29,002 nucleotides of DNA from DASYHS01 sp035998295 (lineage in GTDB: Bacteria; Pseudomonadota; Alphaproteobacteria; Azospirillales; Azospirillaceae), in NCBI RefSeq assembly GCF_035998295.1, contig NZ_DASYHS010000284.1, positions 1-29,002 of the forward strand. Reading direction: 5' to 3'. The notes beneath the pieces are model-generated. The model worked only from the letters and a program-made list of their open reading frames with translations. It ran no database searches and was not told the origin of the DNA. Positions 9,434 through 17,853 of the stretch are shown here, one piece after another. Numbering within the stretch: position 1 is the first letter of the stretch; each line of letters opens with the position of its first letter. A program made the position numbers and the translations under genes.

Positions 9434-12097
9434 ATGCAGACCGCCAACGACATCCGCACCACCTTCCTGGACTATTTCGCCAGGCATGGTCATCAGGCCG
9501 TCGAGTCGAGCCCGCTGGTGCCGCGGAACGACCCGACGCTGATGTTCACCAACGCCGGCATGGTGCAGTTCAAGAACGTGTTCACCGGTGCGGAGGCGCG
9601 TCCCTACAGCCGGGCGACGACGGCGCAGAAATGCGTCCGCGCCGGCGGCAAGCACAACGACCTCGACAATGTCGGCTACACCGCGCGCCACCACACCTTC
9701 TTCGAGATGCTCGGCAACTTCTCGTTCGGCGACTACTTCAAGGACGTCGCGATCGAGCTGGCCTGGAACCTCGTCACGAAGGAATACGGGCTGCCGGCCG
9801 ACCGCCTGACGGTGACCGTCTATGCCGACGACGACGAGGCGTTCGGCCTGTGGCGCCGCATCGCCGGCCTGCCCGAGCACAAGATCATCCGCATCGCGAC
9901 CGACGACAATTTCTGGCGCATGGGCGACACCGGCCCCTGCGGGCCGTGCTCCGAGATCTTCTACGACCACGGGCCCCACGTCGCGGGCGGCCCGCCGGGC
10001 AGCCCGGATGCCGACGGCGACCGCTTCATCGAGATCTGGAACCTCGTCTTCATGCAGTACGAGCAGGTCTCCGCCAGCGAGCGCATCCTGCTGCCCAAGC
10101 CCTCGATCGACACCGGCATGGGGCTGGAGCGCCTGGCCGCCGTGCTGCAGGGCAAGCACGACAACTACGACATCGACCTGATGCGGGCGCTGATCCTCGC
10201 CTCGGCCGACGCCAGCGGGACCTCGCCGGACGGCGCCAAGGCGGTGTCGCACCGCGTCATCGCCGACCACCTGCGGGCCTGCTCCTTCCTGATCGCCGAC
10301 GGCGTGCTGCCCTCGAACGAGGGCCGCGGCTACGTGCTGCGCCGGATCATGCGCCGGGCGATGCGCCACGCCCACATGCTGGGCTGCCGCGACCCGCTGA
10401 TGTACCGGCTCGTCCCGGCCCTGACGCACGAGATGGGCCGCGCCTATCCCGAGCTGCTCCGGGCCCAGGCGCTGATCACCGAGACGCTGAAGCTGGAGGA
10501 GACGCGCTTCAAGCAGACGCTGGAGCGCGGCCTGCGGCTGCTCGAGGACGAGACGGCCTCGCTCGCGCCGGACGGCGCGCTGCCCGGCGAGACCGCGTTC
10601 AAGCTCTACGACACCTACGGCTTCCCGCTCGACCTGACGCAGGACGTGCTGCGCGGGCAGGGCCGCACGGTCGACGTCGAGGGCTTCGACAAGGCGATGC
10701 GCCGCCAGCGCGAGGAGGCGCGCCGCAGTTGGGCCGGCTCCGGCGAGGCCGCGACCGAGCGGCTGTGGTACGAGCTGAAGGACGAGGTCGGCGCGACCGA
10801 GTTCCTCGGCTACGACGCCGAGGTCGCCGAGGGCAAGGTCGTGGCCCTAATCAGGGACGGCGCCCGGGTCGAGCGGGCCGCGGCCGGGGACGCGGTGCAG
10901 GTGGTCGTCAACCAGACGCCGTTCTACGCCGAGTCGGGCGGCCAGGTCGGCGATTGCGGCGTCATGTTCAGCCCCCGCGGGACCGAGGTCGAGGTGCGCG
11001 ACGCCCAGAAGAAGCTGGGCCTGCTGTGGGTCCACGACGCGCAGGTGACGCGCGGCGAGCTGAAGGTCGGCGACGTCGTCGAGCTGCGCGTCGACCATGC
11101 GCGCCGCGAGGCCATCCGGGCCAACCACTCCGCGACCCATCTTCTGCACGAGGCGCTGCGCCGCCGCCTGGGCGAGCACGTGACCCAGAAGGGCTCGCTC
11201 GTCGCCCCGGACCGGCTGCGCTTCGACATCAGCCAGCCGGTGCCGCCCGCGGCGGCCGACCTCGACGCGGTCGAGGCCGAGGTCAACCGCCGCATCCTCG
11301 CCAACAGCGACGTCGAGACGCGGCTGATGTCGCCGGACGAGGCGCGGGCGACCGGCGCCATGGCGCTGTTCGGCGAGAAATACGGCGACGAGGTGCGCGT
11401 CGTCTCGATGGGCGGGCGCGAGCCCGACCTGCAGCGGGACTACTCGATCGAGCTGTGCGGCGGGACCCATGTCCGGCGCACCGGCGACATCGGCCTGTTC
11501 AAGATCGTCGCCGAAGGGGCGGTCGCCGCCGGCGTGCGCCGGATCGAGGCGCTGACCGGGGAGGGGGCGCTCTCCTACCTCAACGACCAGGAGCACCGCC
11601 TGGCCGAGACGGCGGCGGTGCTGAAGACGACCCCGGCCGAGGTGCCGGCCCGCGTCGCCTCGCTGGTCGAGGAGCGCCGCCGGATGGAGCGCGAGCTGGC
11701 CGACCTGCGCCGCCAGGTCGCCCTGTCGGGCACCGGGGCGCAGGCCGAGGCCGGTGCCGGCGAGAAGGACGTGAACGGCGTGAAGTTCGCCGCGCGCGTG
11801 CTCCGGGACTTCCCGGCCAAGGACCTCAAGCCGATGGCCGACGAGCTGAAGCGCAAGCTCGGCTCCGGCGTGGTGGCGCTGGTCTCGGTGGCCGAGGGCA
11901 AGGCCTCCCTGGTGGTCGGCGTCACCGACGATCTGACGGGCCGGTACGACGCGGTCGAGCTGGTGCGCGCCGGCTCGGTCGCGCTGGGCGGCAAGGGCGG
12001 CGGCGGACGGCCCGACATGGCCCAGGCCGGCGGTCCCGACGGCGACCGGGCGCAGGCCGCGGTCGAGGCGATCGAGCAGGCGGTCGCCGGCCGGTAG
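9434..12097 (+). CDS. alaS: Alanine--tRNA ligase
   Basis: AlaRS charges tRNA-Ala with alanine using ATP, in the cytoplasm. The 887-residue protein has all four parts in order: the class II catalytic core (FLDYFARHGHQAVESSPLVP, FTNAGMVQFKNVF, RWDTGPCGPCSEIFYDHG-type motif near 170-185), the tRNA recognition helices, the editing domain with its zinc-binding HSATHLLHEAL and later CGGTHV motifs, and the C-terminal oligomerisation domain ending in a glycine-rich region (GGKGGGGRPDMAQAGG). The Shine-Dalgarno is weak (GGGAA about 12 bases upstream), but the N-terminus matches the family start. It stands alone, preceded by repeats and followed by a hairpin. Confidence 0.98.
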   Translation: MQTANDIRTTFLDYFARHGHQAVESSPLVPRNDPTLMFTNAGMVQFKNVFTGAEARPYSRATTAQKCVRAGGKHNDLDNVGYTARHHTFFEMLGNFSFGDYFKDVAIELAWNLVTKEYGLPADRLTVTVYADDDEAFGLWRRIAGLPEHKIIRIATDDNFWRMGDTGPCGPCSEIFYDHGPHVAGGPPGSPDADGDRFIEIWNLVFMQYEQVSASERILLPKPSIDTGMGLERLAAVLQGKHDNYDIDLMRALILASADASGTSPDGAKAVSHRVIADHLRACSFLIADGVLPSNEGRGYVLRRIMRRAMRHAHMLGCRDPLMYRLVPALTHEMGRAYPELLRAQALITETLKLEETRFKQTLERGLRLLEDETASLAPDGALPGETAFKLYDTYGFPLDLTQDVLRGQGRTVDVEGFDKAMRRQREEARRSWAGSGEAATERLWYELKDEVGATEFLGYDAEVAEGKVVALIRDGARVERAAAGDAVQVVVNQTPFYAESGGQVGDCGVMFSPRGTEVEVRDAQKKLGLLWVHDAQVTRGELKVGDVVELRVDHARREAIRANHSATHLLHEALRRRLGEHVTQKGSLVAPDRLRFDISQPVPPAAADLDAVEAEVNRRILANSDVETRLMSPDEARATGAMALFGEKYGDEVRVVSMGGREPDLQRDYSIELCGGTHVRRTGDIGLFKIVAEGAVAAGVRRIEALTGEGALSYLNDQEHRLAETAAVLKTTPAEVPARVASLVEERRRMERELADLRRQVALSGTGAQAEAGAGEKDVNGVKFAARVLRDFPAKDLKPMADELKRKLGSGVVALVSVAEGKASLVVGVTDDLTGRYDAVELVRAGSVALGGKGGGGRPDMAQAGGPDGDRAQAAVEAIEQAVAGR

Positions 12098-12106
12098 CGG
12101 TTCGGG

Positions 12107-12132
12107 CCTCCCCGTCGCCACGGACGGGGAGG
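12107..12132 (+). terminator. Hairpin after alaS
   Basis: CCTCCCCGTC-gccacg-GACGGGGAGG, a perfect 10-bp stem with a 6-base loop starting nine bases after the alaS stop. No clear T-run follows, so it is a probable but not classical intrinsic terminator. Confidence 0.55.
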
Positions 12133-12251
12133 AGCGCCGTTTCCGGGTGAAGGGTCTGGCCTTTCGCACCGCGATGGGGGATCATCCCCGCGTCCCGGCG
12201 CGGCCCGTCCGCGCCCGGGCCTGGGGTCGCAAAACGGGTCGAGCCACGCCG

Positions 12252-13097
<846 letters not shown>

Positions 13098-13116
13098 ACC
13101 GGAGGGCGGGAGGCCC

Positions 13117-14304
13117 ATGTTCCCAACCTTCTTCTACGAGCTGCGCAAGGCCCAGGTCCCGGTCTCCCTCAAGGAGTACCTGACCTTGATGGAGGCCATG
13201 CGCAAGGGCGTGGCCGGCTGGCGGGTCGAGGACTTCTACTATCTGGCCCGGTCCTGCCTCGTGAAGGACGAGCGGCATCTCGACCGCTTCGACCGGGTGT
13301 TCGGGACCGTGTTCAAGGGCGTGGAGGGCGGCGGCCGCACGGTGGAGGAGGTCCACGCCTCGATCCCGGAGGAGTGGCTGCGCAAGCTCGCCGAGAAGTA
13401 CCTGACCGAGGAGGAGAAGCGGCAGATCGAGTCGCTGGGCGGCTGGGAGAAGCTGATGGAGACCCTGGCCCAGCGCCTGGCGGAGCAGCGGGACCGGCAC
13501 CAGGGCGGCAACCGCTGGATCGGCACGGCCGGCACCTCGCCCTTCGGGGCCTACGGCTACAATCCCGAGGGCGTGCGCATCGGCCAGCAGGAGAGCCGGA
13601 ACCGCCGGGCGGTCAAGGTCTGGGACCGGCGCGACTTCCGCAACCTGGACGACCAGGTCGAGCTGGGGACCCGCAACATCAAGGTGGCCCTGCGCCGGCT
13701 GCGGAAATTCGCCCGCACCGGGGCGGCCGAGACCCTCGACCTTCCCGACACGATCCGCTCGACCGCGCGCAACGCCGGCTATCTCGACCTGAAGATGGTG
13801 CCCGAGCGCCACAACGCCGTGAAGGTGCTGCTGTTCCTCGACATCGGCGGCAGCATGGACGACCACGTCCGGATCTGCGAGGAGCTGTTCTCCGCCGCGC
13901 GCGGCGAGTTCAAGCATCTCGAATACTTCTACTTCCACAACTGCGTGTACGAGAGCGTGTGGCGCGACAACCGGCGCCGCCACGAGCAGCGAATCGCGAC
14001 CTGGGACGTCCTGCACACCTATCCCGCCGACTACCGCCTGGTCTTCGTCGGCGACGCGGCCATGAGCCCCTACGAGATCGTCTATGCCGGCGGCAGCGTC
14101 GAGCACTGGAACGAGGAGCCGGGGCAGGTCTGGCTCCAGCGCATGCTCGGCGTCTACCACAAGGCGGTGTGGCTCAACCCCGTCCCGGAGAGCCGCTGGG
14201 CCCACAGCCACAGCACGCGCCTCATCGGCAACCTGATGGAAGGCCGGATGTACCCGCTGACCCTGGACGGGCTGGACCGCGCGATGCGTGCGCTGTCGCG
14301 GTAG
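13117..14304 (+). CDS. VWA-domain CoxE-like protein, MoxR partner
   Basis: A 395-residue protein. The N-terminal half is helical and charged, and the C-terminal half from about 235 is a von Willebrand factor A fold. The metal-ion-dependent adhesion site is LFLDIGGSMDDH (Asp242-Ser246), so the classical DxSxS reads D-I-G-G-S, with glycine in the second position. The VFVGDAAMSPYEI segment (about 309-321) would be the second MIDAS loop. A good ribosome binding site (GGAGGGCGGGAGG) precedes the ATG. Pairing with a MoxR ATPase suggests a chaperone for maturation of some enzyme, as for CoxD/CoxE in CO dehydrogenase. No such enzyme is encoded nearby. Confidence 0.88.
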   Translation: MFPTFFYELRKAQVPVSLKEYLTLMEAMRKGVAGWRVEDFYYLARSCLVKDERHLDRFDRVFGTVFKGVEGGGRTVEEVHASIPEEWLRKLAEKYLTEEEKRQIESLGGWEKLMETLAQRLAEQRDRHQGGNRWIGTAGTSPFGAYGYNPEGVRIGQQESRNRRAVKVWDRRDFRNLDDQVELGTRNIKVALRRLRKFARTGAAETLDLPDTIRSTARNAGYLDLKMVPERHNAVKVLLFLDIGGSMDDHVRICEELFSAARGEFKHLEYFYFHNCVYESVWRDNRRRHEQRIATWDVLHTYPADYRLVFVGDAAMSPYEIVYAGGSVEHWNEEPGQVWLQRMLGVYHKAVWLNPVPESRWAHSHSTRLIGNLMEGRMYPLTLDGLDRAMRALSR

Positions 14305-14331
14305 AGCGTTTCCGGTTCTCCGGAAACGCTC
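14304..14331. repeat. 28-bp palindrome overlapping the VWA gene stop (REP-like)
   Basis: GAGCGTTTCCGG-ttct-CCGGAAACGCTC: a perfect 12-bp stem with a 4-base loop whose first G is the last base of the TAG stop. Two smaller GC hairpins follow (GGGGCGCGACCGCGCCCC at 14333-14350 and CGCCCCGTCAGGGGCG at 14351-14366). It may terminate transcription, but there is no T-run. AGCGTTTCCGG palindromes of this look are dispersed repeats in many alphaproteobacteria. The IS110-type element begins just beyond it. Confidence 0.7.
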
Positions 14332-14386
14332 AGGGGCGCGACCGCGCCCCCGCCCCGTCAGGGGCGAAAGCCAAGCAACTGTCTTT

Positions 14387-15316
14387 TCATGGGCCGTAGA
14401 TGCGCTGGTCCCGGATCAGCGCATTGGCCAAGACGATGAGTTTGCGCATGACGGCGACGATGGCGACCTTGGGCTTTTTTCCCGCGTTGCGCAGGCGGCT
14501 GTAGAAGGTGGCGAGCGGTGGGTTGCATCGGGTCGCGACAAGGGCGGCCATGTAGAGAACGGAGCGCAAGGCGGGCCTGCCGCCATAGATGCTTCGCGCT
14601 CCCTTTCTGCGTCCGCTGTCATTGTCCATGGGGGCAACGCCGACCAGTGCAGCCACCTGATGGCGGCTGAGCTGCCCCAGTTCCGGCAGGAAGGCCAGAA
14701 GAGCCGTACACAGGACAGGCCCGACACCGGGTATCGACAGCACCATGCGGGCCTTGTCGCGGAGCGACGCCGACGTTTCGATATGCTCGGCGATGCGCTT
14801 GTCGAGCCGGGCAATGTGAGCTTTCAGAGATGCCAGACGGCGGTTGGTCAGGCGCCGCAGTTCCGGGTCCCGGAGGGTTTCAGCCTGATTGGCGACCATG
14901 GTTTGTTCGGCAAGCACCTGACGCCGATAGGTGGCCAGTTCGGCCAAGCGCTCCTGGGCAGGGTCCGGGCGGCGTTCCGTACCCGGAATGGCGCGGGCAT
15001 ATGCCAGGATCATCTGGGCGTCGAGCTTGTCGTTCTTGGCCCAGCGCCCCGAAGCGCGGGCGAACAACCGTACCTTGCGCGGGTCGACGATGCGCACGGA
15101 AAAGCCTGCCGAGCAAAGATCATGGACGACGGCGCGTTCATATCCCCCGCTGGCTTCCGCGACGAACTGGACCGTGCGGCCGGCGAACCGCTGAGCCAGT
15201 TGGGCTCTGCCGCCGGTAGAATTGGCCATCTGGAATGCCTCGCCGGTATCGCCATCCCGGCAGTCCAGTCGAGCCTTGCTCACGTCGAGCGCAATGATAG
15301 AGTCGGTTCGTGCCAT
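14387..15316 (-). CDS. IS110-family transposase (DEDD plus transposase_20)
   Basis: A 309-residue full-length IS110 recombinase. The RuvC-like N-terminal domain shows ALDVSK (Asp11), VAEASGGYE (Glu54) and AKNDKLDA (Asp96 and Asp99), the DEDD set. A coiled region (about 120-185) follows, then the C-terminal transposase_20 domain with a helix-hairpin-helix (SIPGVGPVLC, 194-203), LVGVAPMDNDSG and YGGRPALRSVLYM, where a conserved Ser is expected to act as nucleophile. No frameshift is visible, so it may be active. I prefer the ATG at 15316 because GGGGA is spaced correctly; the ATG two codons earlier (15322) abuts that motif. Known IS110 enzymes are guided by a bridge RNA transcribed from the element's non-coding end. 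Confidence 0.92.
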   Translation of the reverse strand: MARTDSIIALDVSKARLDCRDGDTGEAFQMANSTGGRAQLAQRFAGRTVQFVAEASGGYERAVVHDLCSAGFSVRIVDPRKVRLFARASGRWAKNDKLDAQMILAYARAIPGTERRPDPAQERLAELATYRRQVLAEQTMVANQAETLRDPELRRLTNRRLASLKAHIARLDKRIAEHIETSASLRDKARMVLSIPGVGPVLCTALLAFLPELGQLSRHQVAALVGVAPMDNDSGRRKGARSIYGGRPALRSVLYMAALVATRCNPPLATFYSRLRNAGKKPKVAIVAVMRKLIVLANALIRDQRIYGP

Positions 15317-15329
15317 CTTCATTCCCCAG

Positions 15330-15500
15330 CCTTGCCCGTGCGGGGCTGCATCCCCGCGCAACTGTTCGGGTCGATGAAGGTGCCATCCGGGGAGCCATGC
15401 TTGGCTACGGAGCGAAACCTACCTGGTCACGGATCGGTCTCCCGGAAGGCCCGCCGGCCGGGGCATGCCCCGGCCGGCGGCGGCACTCATTCTATGTGAT
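15330..15500 (-). ncRNA. Candidate bridge RNA in the IS110 leader
   Basis: The roughly 180 non-coding bases upstream of the transposase can fold, read on the minus strand, into three consecutive structures: a 30-bp perfect GC palindrome (15480-15451), a larger loop closed by ATCCG (15434-15430) and CGGAT (15389-15385) that contains a smaller GCCaagcatGGC hairpin, and GCGGGG-atgcag-CCCCGC (15357-15340). Position, length and multi-hairpin form match what is known of IS110 bridge RNAs, which carry one target-binding and one donor-binding loop. Identity is inferred; guide bases cannot be assigned without mapped element ends. Confidence 0.45.
15451..15480. repeat. 30-bp perfect palindrome in the IS leader
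   Basis: CCGCCGGCCGGGGCA followed directly by its exact reverse complement. It is all G and C except for the central CATG. It can form a long hairpin in RNA or a cruciform in DNA. It could be part of the bridge RNA, a barrier to read-through from outside, or a genomic REP into which the element inserted. Confidence 0.75.
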
Positions 15501-15538
15501 TCGATAACACAAGCCACGGACGTGGCGCCGGCGCTTGA

Positions 15539-15563
15539 GGAACACGCCAGCCCGAGCGCGGTT
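15539..15563 (+). promoter_or_regulatory. Weak EcfG-like motif upstream of gcrA
   Basis: GGAAC (15539-15543), 17 bases, then GTT (15561-15563), or GGTT with N16. It points toward gcrA but about 240 bases before its start, so the leader would be long. It could be chance. Confidence 0.25.
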
Positions 15564-15623
15564 CTCTGCCGTTCGATCTATGTCCCGGGCCGGTTTCGGC
15601 GGGATTTATCGCGTTGCGCGAGT

Positions 15624-15632
15624 TTGTCCACA
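15624..15632 (+). promoter_or_regulatory. DnaA-box-like site upstream of gcrA
   Basis: TTGTCCACA differs from the DnaA box TTATCCACA at one base. In Caulobacter, gcrA transcription is activated by DnaA, so a box about 170 bases before the gcrA start is in a sensible place. The remaining bases 15633-15800 are AT-richer than the surroundings (TTTAATTATACC, GGATATACC), as expected for a promoter region, but I cannot assign -35/-10 elements with confidence. Confidence 0.4.
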
Positions 15633-15800
15633 GAAATGTAACACCGACCCTCTGGTCATCGGCGGGCTCATCTGGTAGTCTTTAATTATACCGGCACCAG
15701 ATATTGGGGGCGTTGAGGGTGCCTGGCCCAAATGGCTGTAGGATATACCTCGGCCGTACGCTAAGAATATGACAGGGACCCGGACGATTGGAGACGGCGG

Positions 15801-16163
15801 ATGAGTTGGACGGACGAAAGGGTCGAGAGGCTCAGGGAACTCTGGGGGCAGGGCGTCAGCGCGAGTGAGATCGCCGACATGCTCGGCGACGTGACCCGGA
15901 ACGCCGTCATCGGCAAGGCGCATCGGCTCGGCCTGTCCGGGCGTCCCTCTCCGATCAAGAAGAGGCCCGTCCGCGGCGCCACGATCCTGAACCTGACCGA
16001 GCGCATGTGCAAATGGCCGGTCGGCGATCCGAAGCACGCCGATTTCCATTTCTGCGGCAAGACCGCCCATCCCGGGCTTCCCTACTGCACGGAACATGCG
16101 GCCGTCGCCTACCAGCCGGCCCAGAAGAAGCGCGACGACGAACGCAAGATCGGCGCGGCCTGA
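15801..16163 (+). CDS. gcrA: Cell-cycle transcriptional regulator GcrA
   Basis: A 120-residue protein with the GcrA signature start MSWTDERVERLRELW, then a helix-turn-helix (GVSASEIADMLGDVTRNAVI, GKAHRLGLSGR) and a C-terminal part containing CKWPVGDP and FCG...YCTEH, typical of the family. It is shorter than Caulobacter GcrA (about 170 residues) because the linker is short. GcrA binds sigma70-RNA polymerase and promotes transcription at promoters whose GANTC sites are methylated by CcrM, linking gene expression to replication. The ATG has GGAGACGG just upstream. The gene is monocistronic in appearance, with hairpins downstream. Confidence 0.95.
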   Translation: MSWTDERVERLRELWGQGVSASEIADMLGDVTRNAVIGKAHRLGLSGRPSPIKKRPVRGATILNLTERMCKWPVGDPKHADFHFCGKTAHPGLPYCTEHAAVAYQPAQKKRDDERKIGAA

Positions 16164-16178
16164 ACGGCCGTCCCGTAC

Positions 16179-16226
16179 GCAGGGCGGTGTCCGCTGCCGC
16201 CCTGCACCCATGCCGCGGTCGGCATG
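16179..16226 (+). terminator. Two tandem hairpins after gcrA
   Basis: GCAGGGCGG-tgtccgctg-CCGCCCTGC (16179-16205), a 9-bp stem starting 16 bases after the stop, then CATGCC-gcggtc-GGCATG (16209-16226). No T-run follows directly. The stems probably terminate gcrA transcription or protect its 3' end. Confidence 0.5.
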
Positions 16227-16343
16227 GATGAAAGCTGCATTCCCCACCGGAACAGCACCTTAAGCGTGAATGGCGGGCTGCCGGATTCGGCGCTACCAAG
16301 ATATCGGCGCGGCGTGGCCGCCACATGTCGTGGGAGAAGAGCC

Positions 16344-17502
16344 ATGGCGGTGGTCATCGGGGGAATCCCGCCCCATAGGGGTGCCGACAACCACTTGGTC
16401 GGGACCGGGCTGCCCGACGTGATCTTCGGCGATCCCTATACGACCGGCAACGACCTGGGCGTCCCCGAGGTGGGCGGCATTCTGTCCTCGGGTCGGGGTG
16501 GCAATGACCGGCTGGAGGGGCTGGCCAGCGGGTCCGGGCTCGATTCCGATTTCCTGTACGGCGACGCCTGGGAGATCGCGGGTAAGGGGCGAGGCGGCAA
16601 CGACCGCATCGACGGCGGTCCGGACATGGACCGGTTCCGGGGCGACGCCGAGTTCATGTCCGGTGCTGCGAGGGGCGGCAACGACCGCATTTGACGCCGG
16701 CGCGGGGGAGGACCACGTCTACGGCGACGCCGGCAGGATGTCCGGCCGCTCGAAGGGCGGCAACGACGTCGTGGACGGCGGCGCCGGCGGCATCGACACC
16801 ACCGACTTCCTCCATGGCGACGCCTATCTCCTCGAAGACCGGGCGGCCGGGGGCAACGATCATGTCCGGGGCGGCCCCATGGACGAGGTCCATGGCGACG
16901 CCTCCACCATGACCGGCCATGCCCGGGGCGGGAACGATCACCTCTACGGCGCAGGAGGCACCTCCCTCTACGGCGAAGCCCGCGAGATGGGTGGGAACGC
17001 CCGGGGTGGGAACGACCATCTCCTTGGCGGAAGCGATCTGTTCGGCGACGCCAACTGGATGTCGGGCGATGCCGCCGGCGGGGACGACCGCCTCTACGCC
17101 CACGCCGGTGGCTCCACCCTCGCGGGCGACGCCATCTTCATGGCCGATCGCGCCCGGGGCGGCGACGACCGCCTGTACGGCGGGGAGGGGGACGACCGCT
17201 TCTACGGCGATGCGGCCCGGATGTCCGGGGATGCCGAGGGCGGCGACGACAGGATAACCGGCGACGCCGGCAGGGACGCCTTCCATTTCTCGGGCGCGTT
17301 CGGCGACGACGTCATCACCGATGCCGAAAGCGGCGAATGGATCGTCTTCGGCGACTACGCGGATCGGCAGGCGGATTTCACGGTGACGGAACACGCGGAC
17401 CGAACGGTGATCTCGATCGGGGACGACTCCGTCACCCTGCTCGGCGTCACCGGGCTCGACGCCGGCCTGCTGTCCGGTGCCGACGTCGTGTTCATCGCCT
17501 GA
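16344..17502 (+). pseudogene. RTX-like calcium-binding repeat protein, 1-nt frameshift
   Basis: Read through one shift, this encodes about 385 residues: a short head (MAVVIGGIPPHRGADNHLVG), then about ten imperfect units of 25-30 residues with the pattern GGNDRLxG...LxGDAxxMSGxARGGNDR, and a C-terminal segment (FTVTEHADRTVISIGDD) typical of type I secreted RTX proteins. The Asp/Gly-rich repeats are expected to bind calcium outside the cell. After GGNDRI the frame stops: ATTTGACGCC needs one T fewer to read on as GGNDRIDAGAGEDH, so the extra T lies at 16690-16692. The first frame alone gives 116 residues ending at 16694. This may be true inactivation or a sequencing error. GGGAGAAGA precedes the ATG. 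Confidence 0.75.
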
Positions 17503-17521
17503 CGGCCGAGAGGTCGAGAGG

Positions 17522-17630
17522 TCCTTCCCGCCGGGTGGCGCCAGGGGCCGGGGGGTGAAGCCAAGGCGGCCGCTCCGCCGGCGGGAAGGATCGTTTCGGC
17601 CGGGCAGAGTCCCGGCGCGGATTTTCTGTT
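17522..17630 (+). terminator. Long inverted repeat and hairpin with T-tract
   Basis: A 13-bp perfect inverted repeat (TCCTTCCCGCCGG at 17522-17534 and its complement at 17578-17590) is followed by GCCGGG-cagagt-CCCGGC (17599-17616) and then ATTTTCTGTT. The second hairpin plus T-tract is the best intrinsic terminator candidate in the window, placed after the RTX-like gene. Confidence 0.55.
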
Positions 17631-17663
17631 CGAGGGGGGGAGCTCGGGCCTTGCGGCACGAGA

Positions 17664-17740
17664 TGGTCGGACCGACTGGATTCGAACCAGCGACCTCTTG
17701 TCCCCCAGACAAGCGCGCTACCAGCCTGCGCCACGGTCCG
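17664..17740 (-). tRNA. tRNA-Pro (anticodon GGG)
   Basis: A 77-base cloverleaf with encoded CCA. Acceptor CGGACCG pairs with CGGTCCG, D stem GCGC/GCGC, anticodon arm CTTGT-CTGGGGG-ACAAG giving anticodon GGG, T arm GCTGG-TTCGAAT-CCAGT with one G-U pair, then A-CCA. The C1-G72 pair is characteristic of bacterial tRNA-Pro. It reads CCC and, by wobble, CCU codons. No integrase or attachment duplication is seen next to it. Confidence 0.96.
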
Positions 17741-17777
17741 AAGCCATGCGCCTCGGCTATCCGCCGGGCGTGACAAC

Positions 17778-17805
17778 CATATGGGTTTCGCCCCCGAAAA
17801 CTCAA
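17778..17805 (-). promoter_or_regulatory. Sigma70-like promoter for tRNA-Pro
   Basis: On the minus strand TTGAGT (17805-17800), 16 bases, then CATATG (17783-17778). This would start transcription about 30 bases before the mature tRNA 5' end. Confidence 0.4.
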
Positions 17806-17806
17806 C

Positions 17807-17853
17807 GCCGATTTTATCGGCTCCCGGAATTGCGACGCGATTTTTATCGGCTC
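17807..17853. repeat. Direct repeat with hairpin between psuG and the tRNA
   Basis: CGATTTTATCGGCTC at 17809-17823 and CGATTTTTATCGGCTC at 17838-17853, 29 bases apart. The first lies in the hairpin GCCGAT-ttt-ATCGGC (17807-17821), and the second runs into the psuG stop codon. It may act as the psuG terminator, or as a paired binding site upstream of the tRNA promoter. Confidence 0.45.

Larger units (their letters stand above)
14370..15505 (-). mobile_element. IS110-family insertion sequence (ends approximate)
   Basis: The element consists of a DEDD transposase gene (14387-15316), a short right end after its stop, and a structured leader of about 185 bases before its start. IS110 elements lack terminal inverted repeats and usually lack target duplications, so the ends cannot be fixed by eye; the limits given are estimates from the transposase stop and the loss of structure near 15500. 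AAGCCA occurs at 14368-14373 and 15511-15516, but six bases is too short to be evidence of a boundary. Confidence 0.7.

Noticed and set aside
9181..12150. 989-residue plus-strand open frame overlapping alaS
   Set aside because: It is a shifted frame of alaS; the true frame has complete AlaRS domains.
14368..15516. AAGCCA at both sides of the IS as a target-site duplication
   Set aside because: Six bases within two flanks of about 100 bases is expected by chance, and IS110 elements usually make no duplication.
15606..16247. 213-residue minus-strand open frame over gcrA
   Set aside because: It is antisense to gcrA, which has a clear family match and a good ribosome binding site.
16685..16696. 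Programmed ribosomal frameshift in the RTX-like gene
   Set aside because: GCATTTGA contains no slippery heptamer or following structure typical of programmed shifts; a simple indel or error is more likely.
17664..17740. tRNA-Pro as an integration site of a genomic island
   Set aside because: No integrase gene and no repeated tRNA 3' end are found in the neighbouring sequence.
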